Assembly: GCA_021613335.1 (NCBI GenBank)
Contig: JAJTWR010000263.1
Coordinates: 1,596,001-1,660,000, forward strand
DNA length: 64,000 bases
From: Whitmania pigra
Taxonomy: Eukaryota; Annelida; Clitellata; Hirudinida; Haemopidae
Direction of reading: 5' to 3'
The notes under the pieces were generated by a model. It was not told where the DNA came from and did not search any database. It saw only the letters and a list, made by a program, of their open reading frames with translations. Both the position numbers and the translations under genes were made by a program. Every line of letters begins with the position of its first letter. Position 1 is the first letter of the stretch. This document shows positions 33,713 to 46,244 of the stretch, piece by piece.

Positions 33713-36700
33713 ATGGAAAATGGCAACGTACAACAACCATTTGATTTAAGTCAATTTCGGCAAATGATAAAGCCGTACATTGAAAGGGTCTGTTATTCTC
33801 TGTTTTTGCATTAAAGTGAAAATCTCATTTGTTTATGATCAGTATTGCTAAATATTTGCATTCATTGCTTATAATAACTTAATTAGTGAAGTTAAAGCTT
33901 GACTTTTGCATTCTTTCACTATAGTTTAATTTTGCCAAAATGTGTTTTCAGCATCAACTGGAAACAGCATTGTTTTGGTTTGACAAGTTGATCACTGTAT
34001 CATGCGGTAATCATGTTTGATTTTACACTTGTGACAGTAAATAAATAAATGTAGGGACATAGCTGATTTATGAAAGCAATAATATGTCATTGTGTCATCT
34101 GTGATTATATGATAAACAAGATTTTTACTTGAAAAGGTGAACCACAAGATGTTTACTGGTATGCTGACACATTATTTAAGACAGCCCAATATCACAGGGC
34201 TGTGAGGTTACTTGATAGATATCGTATGCCCGAGGTAAAATTACAAATTTCATAAGTTTCGTTAGATTTGTATCTGACATATTTTTAGCTAAATTATTTT
34301 GCTATTGTCATATTGTAGAGGTTTGCTGCAGCAAAATTTTTGAAGGCCAAATGTCATGTGAGTTAAGTTTTGTAATCATCTGATAAGTGATCATCTGTTG
34401 TTATTAATTGTTTATAACTGATCATTAATTTACAGTTTGAATCTAAAGAGTTTGATGATGCAATCAATGTTCTTGCTGATTTCGAGGCGGATGAGGAAAG
34501 AAAATTTGACAAGCAATCAGAAGTGATTGAAGGCATGCCTCCACGAGATGTAAGCAGACAACTATTTGAAGCTAAACGATTTTAAACGCCGAGAGCAACA
34601 AATTAATAAAATTACCATTCGTACACATTCTTGTGCCCAAGTAATACCTAGAATCCTATTATTCAATTTAGTTACACCTGAAATCTAATCTTGTGGCTTC
34701 AGCATTATTTTGTCATATTATTGCCATTATTCAATTTAGTTGCAAGTGACTCATAATAAGAACTCATTGCTACAATATTATTGTATTAACAGAATGTAAA
34801 CTGAACCTGTGATTAACATTAGGGTGAAACATTAACTTAAAACTCATTGTAGGCTTCTCTGGAGAGTTCCATAATGCTACTGAAGGCCCAAGTTTATGAA
34901 ATTCTTGAGAACAGAGAATTTGCACTGAAATATTACAAGAAAGCTCTCAAGTTGGATGTAAAATGTTACCAGGCGTTCAAACATCTCGTACAGAATCACA
35001 TGCTGTCTGCTGAGGAGGGTAGGAATTAATTAGTAATTGTGGCTTCAAGGTTATGTAAAATAACATTTAAATAATGACAAGTACAACATCAGTATTAATA
35101 GCAATAATTTGCGTCATTAAATTTTTCCAAGTATGTTATTATTATTATTTACGAAATGCTGTGAAATGCAGTGAATTGCCAATTGAATGCAAGCATGAAT
35201 TGTTGATTGGAAAATGGCATGGGAATACCAGTTAAAAACGTTTATTCTGTATAAACCAATTGATATTGTCCTTTATTTCAGAGGGCAGGTTGATGCAGGA
35301 GCTGAAGTATGACAGTTGTTCGAATGCGTACGAGCGAGACATGGTCAAGTACCTCTACGAGAGCCTCCTTAAGAAGGTTTGTTTTATTTAATTATGCTTC
35401 TTTATCTCATCTCATTTCTTGTGTTTATATTTATTTTAAATGGAATTTTATTGAATATGTATGTAGATTATTTATTGTTATATGCCATCTTAAATACTTT
35501 ATCCATTATGGTTTGCCTTGATTTGAGAATTTGTTTGCAGCTCGACAAACCGAGGAATCCCCCTCGCAGCTTGTCTTGTTTCTCGAGCAGCATGGACATG
35601 CTCATCGCTCAGGCAGAATCCTATTTCTACAACTGCAACTTCGACACTTGTTACAAACTCACGAGGAGGTGACGATGCGTTCTTGTGATGATGTGCGTCT
35701 GGATGATTTATTTTTATGATGTAATTAGATTAATGCTGAAGTTCAATATGCTTTAAAACTGTCAAATAACGTTGATGAAGTGATGCCATTCCATTGATGG
35801 CTTGAATAACTAATGTGGTTATAAATAACTTTTTTGTAGCATCCTGTCTAAAGATCTCTTCAACCCTCAATGTCTCCCTCTGCACATTGGTGTTCTCATA
35901 GAGCTCAAAATGAATAATGGTAAACAATGCAACATTTTTAAACAACATTTTTAACTGACAGAATATCATTAGGTGAATAACTTGATAAAAGAGGCTCATT
36001 TTTCAATCTGCAGAGCTCTTCTACCTTGCTCATCAGCTCATTGCCTTGTATCCCAAAAAGGAAGTGAGTGATGGTTATATTTAGAAACGAATAAATAACA
36101 ACAATTAATAACCAAAGCAGTTCTTAGAGCATCAATCTTAACGAATTATTTTTCAGCTGGCCTGGTATGCCGTAGCGGCCTATTACTTTTCCATCGGCAA
36201 ACAAGATCCAGTGAGGAAATACATTGGAAAAGCGACGTCCATAAACAGGATCTTTGGTTACGCGTGGCTCTTGTACGGTCACTCGTTCGGTGTCGAAAAT
36301 GAACACGATCAGGCCATGGCTGCTTACTTTACAGCTTCAAAGATAATGGAAGGGTGACCAGATTATTGAATACTAATTTGTTTAGATTAAGTATTTATTT
36401 TATTTTGTCAAAGTGACACTCTAATAGGTTTTAAACTTTTATTATCTTTCTTCATCAAGGTGTCACCTTCCGCTGTTGTATATAGGACTCGAGTACGGAT
36501 TGACGAACAACGCAAAACTCGCAGAAAAGTTCTTCAACGAGGCCCTCAGGATTGCACCGGACGACCCTTTCGTGCTCCACGAGATTGGAGTCGTTGCCTT
36601 CCAGAACCAACAGTTGGATTCCTGATTAATTTCCTGCATAAGTTTATTATTTACTTAAAATTAATTTATTCATTAAAACAAATGTGCTAATTTGTTAGCT

Positions 36701-37702
36701 GTAAATGGTTTTGTATTTTGTTATTACAATTTTTATTGCAGTTTTGCATAATTTATAATATTAATCTTCTTAATGTCTTTATTTCAGGTACCAAACTGCA
36801 GAGGACTGTTTTTTGAATGCAATAAAGAAGTTCAATGGCATCAATGCAAACCTGAAGTCAGAGAAATGGGAGCCTTTCTTCAATAACTTGGGACACGTCT
36901 GCAGAAAGCTCAAGTGATTCATTTTGTCGATGAACTTGTTTTTAAACTTTTCTGATTTAATGTCAAATACAACGATGTTTCTCGTTGCAGAAAGTATGAT
37001 GAGTCCATAATGTACCACTTGGAGGCACTGGCCATAATACCAAACAACGCCTCGACGTACTCGTCTCTCGGATTCACTCATGCGCTGAAAGGAGATTTTC
37101 AAGAGGCTGTCGAATGCTTTCACAAGGTTTTAGGCTTATTTTCGTATTTTATTGATAACGTGTCATACCATAATAACATTACAATAACCCCGTTTAATTT
37201 TATCGACACCTTATTATTTTTATATGGTAAAGTACTAAATAAGCTTAGTCGATTTGCTTCTGTTGTGTTCAAGATGTAATTTTTATTATTAATTCTTTCA
37301 CAGTCGTTGGGACTACGCAAGGATGACTCCTTCACAACAACAATGTTGAACATTGTCGTGGAACAACTGGTATTGGAAGAAAAACCATATCCAGGTAAAT
37401 GCTATGATTAATTTTATGTCCGTTGCACGTTCATCAGTGGATTAAGGACGGAAACATTTCATGAAGAAATTGACTTTCTCTTTTAGAGTTTCAATTTCTT
37501 TCTATTTTCAGATCTTCCAGACGTGCTCCCTGAACACACGTTATTTGACTTGAAGCTCAAGGGATTTGACACAACAACTGCAGGAAATGCTGAGATGGCC
37601 ATCAGATCATCAGAAGATATTCATTTTGAATTTGAAAATTCTCCACAAATTCTGGCACCAGACTCATATTCAATACAAGACGAGGAAATGGAGGATGCCT
37701 GA
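33713..37702 (+). CDS. CDC16: CDC16/APC6, anaphase-promoting complex TPR subunit, 16 exons
   Basis: Scaffold subunit of the anaphase-promoting complex, the ubiquitin ligase driving mitotic exit. Exons: 33713-33787, 33952-34006, 34137-34234, 34319-34357, 34436-34549, 34853-35018, 35282-35376, 35541-35668, 35840-35919, 36014-36063, 36157-36353, 36460-36612, 36788-36913, 36991-37126, 37304-37394, 37512-37702. Sum 1794 bases, 597 residues, one frame; vertebrate CDC16 is about 620. TPR units are visible throughout: WYADTLFKTAQYHRAVRLLD, AWYAVAAYYFSIGKQDPVRK, AWLLYGHSFGVENEHDQAMA, PFFNNLGHVCRKLKKYDESI, STYSSLGFTHALKGDFQEAV. The acidic C-terminus ends DEEMEDA. Polyadenylation signal at 37731-37736. 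Confidence 0.95.
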
Positions 37703-37816
37703 TTGTGACAGTGTTTGCTTCTGTTCAAATAATAAAAATTCTGTTCCTGTATTTGGACCGTGCAAATGGTAAATATATAATGGGTCTGATTGGCAGGGCT
37801 ATGATCAATGAAACCA

Positions 37817-37939
37817 TCACTATACTTCATCACCATAGCAATTCAATCACTATCCTTCATCCCTATAGCAATTCAATCACAATCCTTCATCCCCATAGCA
37901 ATTCAATCACTATCCTTCATCACCATAGCAATTCAATTT
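37817..37939. repeat. 30-base minisatellite, 4 copies
   Basis: Unit of 30 bases, CACCATAGCAATTCAATCAC followed by TATCCTTCAT, repeated in register from 37831 with a partial leading copy. Because 30 is divisible by three, several frames stay open through it. It sits about 110 bases after the CDC16 stop codon, so it may fall just outside or within the 3' untranslated region. Confidence 0.92.
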
Positions 37940-38869
37940 TTACAGCTGCAGCACCATGTTAGGGTCAAAATGTTGTTTATGCACTACAACTTCACAACTG
38001 TGGCAAACGCAACTTCACACCTGAAACACACAGGAGCACATTTTATTATTTGTGAATTACGCATTATAGGGAAGCATATTAGGGAAGGTATACAGGCCAA
38101 AGATCTATCAAAAAATGCAAATATTGGTTTATATTTCTGTTTCCTTACCGAGTTACACAACACAAGAGCTGTAAGATCATAGTCGGCTGGGTCAGAACCA
38201 CACCTCACCCTACTGAAACAAATTGGCTAATATCACCACAAGTGACCCAACAAACTCGCATGTTAAACAGCTTTGAGCCAACCACAATCACTTTCTATCA
38301 CAATCTTCCACTAAATACACAGAATGGGCTTCCAAACCTGGCCAACCAAACACCATAAGGTCCATTTTTAATGCTTCTGGTCATTTTAGCTGCAAACAAC
38401 ACCCAAAAAATTGAAATGCACAATTCATCACAAGTGCTGCCATTAAGTTATAAATTATACTTTTCCAAAGGCAACATCAAAAGAAAATTATTGCAAAATC
38501 GACACACAAAACCAGCCGAAGCGTCGAGTACCCAGAGAAACTACGAACTTTAAAGCAACGATCGACCATTCCAAACAAAATGTTAGCAATGGAAACCAGT
38601 TCGTTCTATATTCTTTGAAGCAATGATCTACCAAATCTAATTGAAATCAGTTTAAAGTCTGTGTAAAAAAAATATGAAATCTGTCCATCATGGCTTTCCC
38701 CATGGTTGATTGTAGAGAATCCTCAATAAACTATAAAAAGAAAATGTAGAATTTGAGATTTTATTTATTTGTTTATTTCAACACTTACATTATAACAGCA
38801 GCATTTATTCAAGGCTATTTTCAAAGTTATTTTACATAAACATTGTAACTGGTGATAGTATTACATCGA

Positions 38870-41800
38870 TTATCCCATCATACTGAGGAAGGATAACCAT
38901 CCTTTGCCTGAGCCTCTCGATTGGTTGATCTGAAATGCACACATTTAACTTTAGTCTTCTAAATATAGATATATAATCATCACCTAAACTACTTACAGAG
39001 CTCTCAGCATCATATCTGGTCAAAGATGATGATGTTCTGATGACAGAACTCTTCTTCATGTCAAAAGAGGCAATCTCCTAAAAGGACAAATGATTAGTAA
39101 TTAAAAAACAAAGAATCACATCTTAGTCATCATCTAAATTTTACTTACTTCACCCTTCTGGTCCAAAAGAATTGCACTATTTGCATCCCCAACTTGCCAG
39201 GCCTGAGTCTTCATGACCAAATCAGTGGGAGGTGAGTGAGTCTGATCGGTGTCCGAGCTCCAAATCTGTTTATTAAACAACTCATGTCAGTTAGGCCTTT
39301 CAAAGTATGAATTCAAGAAGTTGATAGTACAAATGGAATAAGAATGGTTATAAAATATAATTAGAAGAGATCCAAATATAAAGCTGAGAAAGAGAGGTAT
39401 TCAATAGCAGCAAGCATTTTAGGATAAAAAATGTATAATTCAACTAACAGTTACTGATTGGCCAGGTTTAACATGAAGAGTCCTGTGGAACTTGTAAATG
39501 GTTTCATTGTCTCCACTCAGGACTTTTACCTGCCAACCTCCGATAGCCATTTCCTGTGCAATGGTAAAACATTAGGATATGAATGGATGCCCAAACAATA
39601 AATTAAAAAATTAAACGAGAATGCAGCCTGACCTTGTCATCAGAAGTGTTGACGAGTTTGACGAACTTTCCATCCGGACAAATCTCTTCAAACTTGATGG
39701 CATCCTTCGTTGTAGATGAGCACTGATACTCCACTCTTCCAGACGTGGACACTGAACTCGACCCATAAGGAGAATCTCCGTCCAAATCAACCCTCTTCCT
39801 CTTCCTTGATGACTCACCTCCTGGAGTTCCAATCCTCACAGAATATCCACTACCAGACTTCAGCCTTTTGAAGAAAATACAGCAACTTCAACTTTAAGCA
39901 ATACTCTAAATCAATTCAATAAGAACACAAATGCTCTAAAAATGCAAGTATTTCACACTAATGCATTGTTTAGCTACAATTATAAAGCACATCATTCCAA
40001 AAATTTACAATTTGTAAGTCAATCTCAGTTGCACAACTGACCACCAGAATCACATTGCTAGTGCACAACGCACATTCCGAACGGAGATCCCACCTTATTT
40101 CTTCGGCCTCCAGCAGCTTGCGATAAGCAGCAATTTCAGTGTCGAGCTTGATCTTGACGTCCATGAGATCCCTGTACTCCTCCATCTGCTCCTCGATGGT
40201 CTTCTTCAGCGACCTGATCTGAGCGTTCAACGAATCCGCCTCTGCCAAGTGCTCGTCTCTCTCCAGCTTCAACTGAGTTTCGAGGTCCCTCAGTTTGTTT
40301 TCATAGCTGTGAATCTGCAACGAGATGGAGCTATGAAGAAACAGTTGAAGCTAAAAGTAAAATAAAGCATGAACACCTACCAGGTTGTTGAGTCTCGAGA
40401 TTTCAGAGGACTGCTCGTCCACTCTCTTCCTGAGACTTCTCATCTCACTCAGCTGCTTTTCAGAGGAACCTTCGTTGCGAGAAGCTGCCTCCCTCAGTTC
40501 AGCATACTAATTAATAAACCAGTTGATACAAATTAATAAATAAGTTAATGCTATTATAACAACTATCACAAGCAACTAAAATCAAGTCAAATCGCCAGAT
40601 GAAATAAATGCGAATTTGTGTTGTAAATCGAAAGACAACCTTCTTTTCAAAAACTGCCTCAGTCTCAATCCTCATCATCTTGATTTGTTCCTCATTGTCC
40701 TCTCTGATCTGCTGAAGAGCTTCCCTCAGTCTGCTGTCGTATTCGTCCTGCAGTTTGCTGTCAACTTCTTCGACTACCACTCGAGAGTGTGCAAACGTCT
40801 CGCTTATCTCCTTCAAGGGTAATTATCAATACCAATTAGATAATTAGCTTATGTTATAACACTGCATAACCAATACTAAATCAGCTAACACCAAAGTGAT
40901 AATTAGCTTAAGTTATAAAATTGCCTAATCAATTGCATATCAATAAACCTCATTTGTAACCATTAACCAAAATTATTGTAAACTTTCAATCACTGGTGAA
41001 GGTAAAAAGCATAATTCAAATAATAAATTACAAATTATGGCCTCATTAAAAAATATATCTGCTTAAAAGTTGCAACACAGCAAAAAACTCTTAATTAGCA
41101 ACCTGCTCATGAAGTTGAGCTTTGAAAGCCACATCCTCCTTCATGCTCTGCAATCTGTTCTCCAAATCCACACGAGCTACAGTTTCCTCATCCAGGTTCT
41201 TCTTCGTGGTGGCCAACGTCTTGGCCATTCCATCCAACTCCTTCTTGAGTTTCTGTTTAAAAATTCGTATTAGTCCAGGAAGTGCCTTTTACTTCTGAAG
41301 TAATTGCTATTGTAGATAACAAAAATTAATAATTACATTAAATTCATCCTCCCAGTATCTTCTTTGGCTGACAGCTTCGTTGATTCTGGCCTGCTGTTGA
41401 GAAATTTGTGCCTCTGCACTGAGCAACTTGTGATTCGTGGAATCAAGATCTGCCTCCTTCAACTTCAATCTATAAAGGACAGTATTTGTATTATAATTTG
41501 ATTCCAGATGACTGGAGTAACAATTTGAATAAACAAGGAAAAAACATTACACAAAGCATTCAAATACTTACTTATCTCTTAGCTCATCTATCTCTTTTCG
41601 TAGACCAACATTTTCCATTTGTGACCTAGCCTTTTCCTTAGAGATGTCATCCAGAAGTTTTCTAGCACTAGCCAGCTCATCTTCAAACATACCCTTGATC
41701 TTGGATTTTTCTTTTGTAACAGATTCTTCGTGGGTAGTCACAACGCGGGAGAGTCGACCATTTTCAGTTTCCAGCTGTCTCACTCTCTCGATGTAAACGG

Positions 41801-41981
41801 CCAACCGGTCATTCAAAGAGGCAAGTTCGTTTTTCTCCTGGAGACGAGAAAGCACAGTGGGAGATGGAGGCCTCGCGGACCCGGTAGAACCTCGAGAAGA
41901 CGATAATGGAGTTGAAGTCACCATCCCAGATTTTGACGTCGTCAGGGTAGATGACGCCGATTTTTTTGATCTACTTGACAT
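38870..41981 (-). CDS. LamC: Nuclear lamin, Lamin-C type without CaaX box, 11 exons
   Basis: Intermediate-filament protein of the nuclear lamina. Exons (minus): 41981-41572, 41469-41337, 41252-41103, 40810-40640, 40506-40381, 40314-40094, 39864-39633, 39553-39449, 39265-39149, 39077-38997, 38929-38870; 1806 bases, 601 residues, one frame. A Ser/Thr-rich head with SP sites is followed by rod start EKNELASLNDRLAVYIERVR and rod end EIAAYRKLLEAEEIR. Next come a nuclear localisation signal RKRKR (about 424-428) and the Ig-like lamin tail: FVKLVNTSDDK, GGWQVKVL, VTIWSSDTDQTHSPPTDLVM, GEEIASFD. The protein ends GKGWLSFLSMMG with no cysteine, so it cannot be farnesylated. The end resembles the RSLFSLLF end of Drosophila Lamin C. 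AATAAA (38809-38804) lies downstream. Confidence 0.93.
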
Positions 41982-42884
41982 GACTTATTAACTTGATAAA
42001 ATCCGATGCAACAACTTCAAGCGAAGGACCACAATACGCAAAAAATTCCAATATGGCTTGTACCCACGCGCTGAGCGTCACGTGACCACCCCGCCACACA
42101 AAAGCATCGAGGCAGGCTTAGAATTTTGAAAAAGAAAATGAATTTCAAAAATTCAAAATTTAAAATCGTTCCATTTTTAAATCAAGACTAATAAAATGTA
42201 TTAATGAGTTTATTAGAAGCATTGATAAAATAAACGAGCCAACAGAACTGGGCACAAATACTTGGAATTATTTGGGGTCACTGTTCAGATAGAAATCAGA
42301 TAAGATTGCTCTTCGGCGCATCTACCTTCATTTGCACCACGTATTTGTAGGAGGCATATTTGTAGAATCCTTCAAATTGCAAATATTTTCGCAATAATAT
42401 TATGTGACAATGTTTACTTAGCTTTAAGTGTACTTTGCCTACTTGCTTAGTTTCTAAGCATACTAATTTTATCTAAGCATTTTAATTAATTATGTACTTA
42501 TGGTAATGTAATTAGGTACACATTTACCTGAATTCATTTAAGTATTTAAATATTCTTTACAGGAAGAGTTCTGTGAATAAATTTACTAAATTTGCAATTT
42601 AAAATACTCTTTGTATTTGTTGAGAACGAAGAAAGTAAACACAATTTATGAATTTAAATTAGCTATTAAAAAGCTGAATATACCCACAAAAATAGATTAT
42701 TCAAATAACAATCAAATAAACACAACTTTCCAAACAAATGCTAATTGCTCAAACAAGCACGTCAGAATTGTTTTGGAAATCGGCATGATAAGCGAGACTT
42801 GTTTCGGGTTCTTAATTCTGAAACAGCCACAAACATCTCTCATACAGAAATATTGTTATCTTCCATCTTAATAACATCACCATT
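41982..42884. promoter_or_regulatory. Head-to-head gap between lamin and ClpX
   Basis: The two genes diverge across 0.9 kb. The lamin-proximal 120 bases are GC-rich compared with the flanks (CGCGCTGAGCGTCACGTGAC around 42067) and contain TCACGTGA, an E-box-like palindrome. The rest is AT-rich. A shared promoter is plausible but not shown. The plus-strand frame at 42611-42871 has no recognisable motif. Confidence 0.4.
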
Positions 42885-45800
42885 ATGTTACTACCCAGCA
42901 TGAGGAGCTTAACCAATGTGACCCTTTGCAACAGGGCCAGGAGCCTATCTTCCCACTTTCAAAATATAAATAAGATATCTAGAGGTGAATGGATAGTTTT
43001 TTTTTAAGTCAATAATAGAATAAGTTATTAATATTTACTCGTTACCTCTATATTTATTTCGTCCAGTGAAACCCTCAGAAATGACTCCACTATCATGCAA
43101 ACACACGTGCATAAAGACAGGTTCTACAAATTTCGATTCACGTCAAATCTCCACGATGTGCTCAAGGTGGGAATGCATTTAATAACCCCAAAAATACACT
43201 CAAACATATTTGTCATATTTATAGAATGACAAGGGTTCTCAAGAAAGATTGGAACTTAGAAAATCCATTTCTTCTCAAGCCATCGACTGCTAGAATCCAA
43301 AATGAGAAATTTATTTCCAAAAAACCTGGATCTATTTCAAGAAAAGGAGGCAACGAAAGTGGTGATTGCAGACGTTATTGTCCAAAGTGCGGATCAGGAA
43401 AACTAAAGATGAACGTGGATCTCGGTGATTTTGATTTAAGTAGTTGTGGGTGTGGTGCAGAAGTTTCACATGTTTCATACATAATCGACTAAAAATGTGT
43501 AACTGAAATCCTTTAATTGAAAGCTTTGTGCATATTTCAGTTATAAGCTTAAGTTTTTAGTATTAGGTAGTCAATCATTGTTTAACTAATTTATAGGAAC
43601 AGATTTCGTAAAATGCGATGAATGTCAGTACATCTTTAGTTTGAATCCAGTAAAAGCCCAGCAAGACGACGTTTCGTCACATAAAGTTCTGCCTTCTCCA
43701 TCACAGGTTGCCACGAAATAAGCATATTATATTTGAAAGTCTAGGCACTTTTATTCTGTTCAGCACATTTATGTAATTTTCAAATCGTTATAGAAATTAT
43801 TGAAACAATTAAACATGTTTGAAATATATAGAAATGTTTAAGATATCTACTTTTCTGAACGAGTTCGTTGTTGGACAAGATTATCCCAAGAAGGTTTTGT
43901 CTGTCGCCCTCTATAATCACTACAAAAAAATTTTTCACAACGCAAGAGCCTGTAATCAGTGCAACACCAAGAAAACTGCAAGAAAAAAGTCTTTCTTCCC
44001 CCATAATAATAATAATCAAGACAACTCGGGTGAGTCTGACTTCATTTGATAAGATGTCATAAGTAGAAATGTAAGCTTATAGTTACAGTAATCATTGTTA
44101 ATAATAATTGTAATAATATATTTATTTATAAAGTGCCTTAAGCGCTTTTGATTATTCACCATTAAGAGAAACAAATGTTTTTTAAATATAGAATTATTGC
44201 ATCAATTGTTTCGAAAAACACATCTTTTATTCAGTATATTCGCAATTCAGAACATTTTAAAGTTCGAGGATGTTTTTGAAATAATAACCTTTAACTGACA
44301 ACACTGATATATTTGTGAATCCTTTTAGAGTTGCTTAATTTAAAATCATTAAACATCTTCCAGTCGAATGCAGGAACATAAGAAACAGTTTGTGGATTGA
44401 TCTAATACTTGTCTCGTTGACAGTGTTCCTATCGAAGCTCAAGTTAAATCTGAACATTTCAAACGGAAGTCTCATGAAGGTCGATGACTTTGAACCACAA
44501 GATGACCAAACTGCTCAGCTTCAAGAAGATGTCGCTTTTAAAACACGTCTCGATAAAAGCAACATTGTCTTGGTCGGACCCACTGGAAGCGGAAAAACGT
44601 TCATGATGAGAACTTTGGCCAAGTATTTGGATGTGCCTTTTGCCATTTCAGACTGCACCACTCTGACGCAAGCTGGTTATGTGGGAGAGGATGTTGAATC
44701 CGTTGTACAGAGGCTTCTACAAGCTGCAGATTACGACGTGGAAAGAGCTCAAAAAGGTTTAAGTTTTCCAAGGATCTATACCAAAATATTTCTTTAAGAT
44801 AATCGGTGATTCAACATAAATAGTTATGAAATGCAGTTGATTAATATGTTTTAAAAAGCTAGAAATGAAATAATAAGTAATCGATCGATTATAGGTATTA
44901 TATTCCTGGATGAAATTGACAAAATCTGCAGCATGAAAGTCATGAGCAACATGAGGGATGTTGGTGGTGAAGGAGTTCAGCAGGTTGAATACTTTACTTT
45001 TCAGTAACATCTTTCATTATCAAATAAAATAAATATATTCGGATGTAAAACTATAATCGATTTAAAGCACCTAATTATAACTTAGGAAGCACCAGTTAGC
45101 ATCGATTGTAAATAAACATAATAACACACTAATTGGTTAAGTACTAACGTATTTTTCTGAAGGGGTTGTTAAAGCTACTCGAAGGAACAACGGTCAACGT
45201 GCCTGAGTCTAAATCATCGAAATCGAGGGAAACGATTACCATCGACACGACGAACATCTTGTTTATCGGGTCTGGAGCTTTTGACGGACTGTCTGACATC
45301 ATAAAACATAGAAAACTTCTCAAGGTAATTCATGAAGACGAATGCTATTGAGTTAAATAAGCAACCACTATTTAGGTTTACTCAATGTCATTATTCTCGT
45401 TCTTATTGCTAACGTCAGAATCTTGGGTTCGATGTACAAATGAAAAACGTTGACGGATCAGAAAACGATGACTGGTTCCTCACCCAGCTAGAGTCGAAAG
45501 ACTTGATAAAGTTTGGAATGATTCCAGAATTCGTCGGCAGGTTTCCAGTCATCGTTCCTTTCCATCACCTGGACGTTGGCATGCTCAAGAAGATTCTCAC
45601 TGAACCAAAAGACGCCCTTCTCGTTCAGTACCGCACCTTATTCGAAATGGATGATGTGAGTAAGAATGCATGCACTTAATGATTACAGTTCAATCGATAT
45701 CTGATAAAATTTCTTTTTATCGCTATTTATTTTATTGTTGATACAATAGGCTAATAAATCACCTTCGTTATTAAGCATTAATGTCATATTGACAATAATT

Positions 45801-46244
45801 AGATGCGTCAAACAATAATGATCTCATTTTGTTGACCTCAGGTGAAACTACAATTCACACCAGAGGCACTCGAAGCCATAGCAACCAGGGCGGTGGAGAA
45901 GCAGATCGGAGCAAGAGGACTGAGATCAGTGCTGGTGAGTCATTCGAATAATCAATCGACAAATACACTAAATTATTAATCATTCAATAATTAATAAATC
46001 ATGCATTTACTATCATAATCGTGGAATAATATTTACTGAAGAATAAGTGATAAAGAGATGAACTGTTAACTCTCAAGCTCCTCTTCATTCGCAGGAAAAG
46101 ATTCTGCTCTCACCAATGTACACGTGTCCAAACTCAAACATTTCTGAGATCATCGTAACTGAGGAGGTCATTTTGAAAGACGAGGAACCGAAATACATCT
46201 TCAAAAACGATACCTCGACTCTGGCACCGAGTGGAGAGGCGTGA
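42885..46244 (+). CDS. CLPX: Mitochondrial ClpX AAA+ unfoldase, 11 exons
   Basis: ATP-driven unfoldase that feeds ClpP and activates heme synthesis in the mitochondrial matrix. Exons: 42885-42984, 43067-43166, 43225-43439, 43597-43706, 43843-44029, 44364-44756 (or from 44424), 44895-44983, 45163-45324, 45419-45655, 45842-45934, 46095-46244; about 611 residues (591 with the later acceptor). The Arg/Ser-rich N-terminus [20 protein letters not shown] fits a transit peptide. Zinc finger YCPKCG...FVKCDECQ spans exons 3-4. AAA+ motifs: [28 protein letters not shown], pore [28 protein letters not shown] ClpP-docking loop, [12 protein letters not shown], sensor GARGLRSV. The loop after LGF is shorter than in human CLPX. 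Exon 5's acceptor (TTTAAG|ATATCT) was chosen on frame. AATAAA at 46335-46340. Confidence 0.93.

Noticed and set aside
37808..38182. 124-codon plus-strand frame with Ile/Ser repeats
   Set aside because: Driven by the 30-base minisatellite; no conserved motif.
44364..44423. Hydrophobic segment ([18 protein letters not shown]) as a transmembrane insertion in ClpX
   Set aside because: A better acceptor, CTCGTTGACAG at 44423, keeps the same phase, so the segment may well be intronic; a membrane helix here is not expected in ClpX.
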